Source: Rubrobacter sp.
Lineage (GTDB): Bacteria > Actinomycetota > Rubrobacteria > Rubrobacterales > Rubrobacteraceae
Reading direction: 5' to 3'
DNA: 5,589 nucleotides
NCBI GenBank assembly: GCA_013695335.1
Contig: JACDAR010000093.1
Span: 1-5,589, forward strand
Each line of letters begins with the position of its first letter. The first letter of the stretch is position 1. This document shows positions 5,029 through 5,589 of the stretch, piece after piece. The position numbers and the translations under genes were made by a program. The notes beneath the pieces are model-generated. The model made no database searches, was not told the origin of the DNA, and saw only the letters and a list, made by a program, of their open reading frames with translations.

Positions 5029-5589
5029 TTGGAACAGGGACGAGCCGGGACCGGCACGAACCCGATGGAACTCTGGATGCAGTGGTACGAGACCAGTACG
5101 AGGACGTGGTCTGACGTTTTCGATGGGTCCAAGGAGGGCCTGGTGGACCCGTGGGGCCTGTACCGGCAGTGGTTTTCTGGCATGGAAGAGGCAAGGGACA
5201 GGATGTTCGGGGCCGTGAAGTCTGCGACTCCTGACGGCGCAAACGGCGCCCCCGCGAGCCCGCTGGACCCGACCGGCATCATGGACGCCATGGGCGTCGC
5301 CGGCGCCATGGAATCCATGGACCCGCAGCAGATGTACCGCAGGTGGTTCGATGCGGCGACCGAAACCTGGCAGAAGTCCAACCAGTTCGGCACCGGGATG
5401 TTGGACCTCTCCCAGCAATGGGCGCGCGTGCTGGACCAGGCGGGCAACAACATGATGAAGGTCGAGGGGGGCGTCCCGAAGGACCCCGTGGAGTTCGCCG
5501 TCAAGTGGTACAACGCCACCAGCGGACCGCTCGGGGACTTCGTCCAGGAGATGCTGGAGAACGAAGAGTTCCTGGAGCCATTCAGCCGC
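5029..5589 (+). CDS. Partial repeat-motif protein, possibly PhaE-like/PHA-associated (3' end off window)
   Basis: The frame is open from TTG 5029 to the window edge (187 residues, C-terminus missing). The sequence is soluble and helical in appearance, and unusually rich in W, F, Y, M and Q. A motif [ND]P-x2-[LMF]-x2-[QRK]-W-[YF] occurs four times: residues 11-20, 40-49, 98-107 and 152-161. A degenerate copy, DPTGIMDAMG, begins at 80. The copies are separated by a Gly/Ala/Pro-rich linker around 66-81. The last visible part (FVQEMLENEEFLEPFSR) is an acidic helix. The pattern of short W/F-containing helices recalls accessory subunits of PHA synthase (PhaE) and phasin-like proteins, but I cannot see the C-terminal region that would help decide. 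The gene is divergent from the dehydrogenase operon and shares a 214-base control region with it. Coding status is quite secure; the PHA link is a low-confidence suggestion. Confidence 0.72.
   Translation, partial: MEQGRAGTGTNPMELWMQWYETSTRTWSDVFDGSKEGLVDPWGLYRQWFSGMEEARDRMFGAVKSATPDGANGAPASPLDPTGIMDAMGVAGAMESMDPQQMYRRWFDAATETWQKSNQFGTGMLDLSQQWARVLDQAGNNMMKVEGGVPKDPVEFAVKWYNATSGPLGDFVQEMLENEEFLEPFSR

Noticed and set aside
4815..5519. Upstream in-frame extension of the ADHFE1-like gene
   Set aside because: It crosses the promoter and runs antisense to the 5029 gene; its sequence shows no family match, and ATG 4814 has an ideal ribosome binding site.

Overview
The window is GC-rich, densely packed bacterial DNA with strong GGAGG-type ribosome binding sites and many GTG/TTG starts. 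Codon use and gene content suggest a high-GC actinobacterium. A Rubrobacter-like organism is my best guess, but that is an impression from protein style, not a database result. I see no RNA genes, CRISPR arrays, insertion sequences or prophage genes.

Layout from left to right. Bases 1-87 hold only small repeats. A 125-residue protein of unknown function lies on the minus strand (88-465). A 140-base gap follows and contains a strong inverted repeat (524-554). Next is a plus-strand beta-keto acid cleavage enzyme (BKACE/DUF849, 606-1535). Its stop codon overlaps tail to tail with the last gene of a three-gene minus-strand operon. In transcription order that operon encodes: an iron-type alcohol dehydrogenase closely resembling the hydroxyacid-oxoacid transhydrogenase ADHFE1 (4814-3528); a 3-hydroxyacyl-CoA-dehydrogenase-family protein (3528-2545); and a ketopantoate-reductase-family protein (2548-1532). 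The three genes overlap by 1 and 4 bases, so they are very probably translationally coupled. A promoter-like TTGCCC-N17-TATATT with an inverted repeat around its -35 box lies just upstream of the operon. A divergent plus-strand gene starts at TTG 5029 and runs off the right edge. It is rich in W/F/Y and carries a repeated [ND]P...W[YF] motif. I think it may be a PhaE-like or otherwise polyhydroxyalkanoate (PHA)-associated protein, with low confidence.

How the genes might work together (inference): the operon holds three oxidoreductases of different folds acting on hydroxy or keto acids. BKACE enzymes take a beta-keto acid plus acetyl-CoA to acetoacetate plus a new acyl-CoA. A plausible scheme is that the HAD-family enzyme oxidises a beta-hydroxy acid to a beta-keto acid, which BKACE cleaves, as happens in carnitine catabolism. 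The transhydrogenase-like enzyme would oxidise 4-hydroxybutyrate or a similar omega-hydroxy acid. If the right-hand gene is PHA-related, the locus could link hydroxy-acid turnover to PHA metabolism. The actual substrate cannot be read from the sequence.
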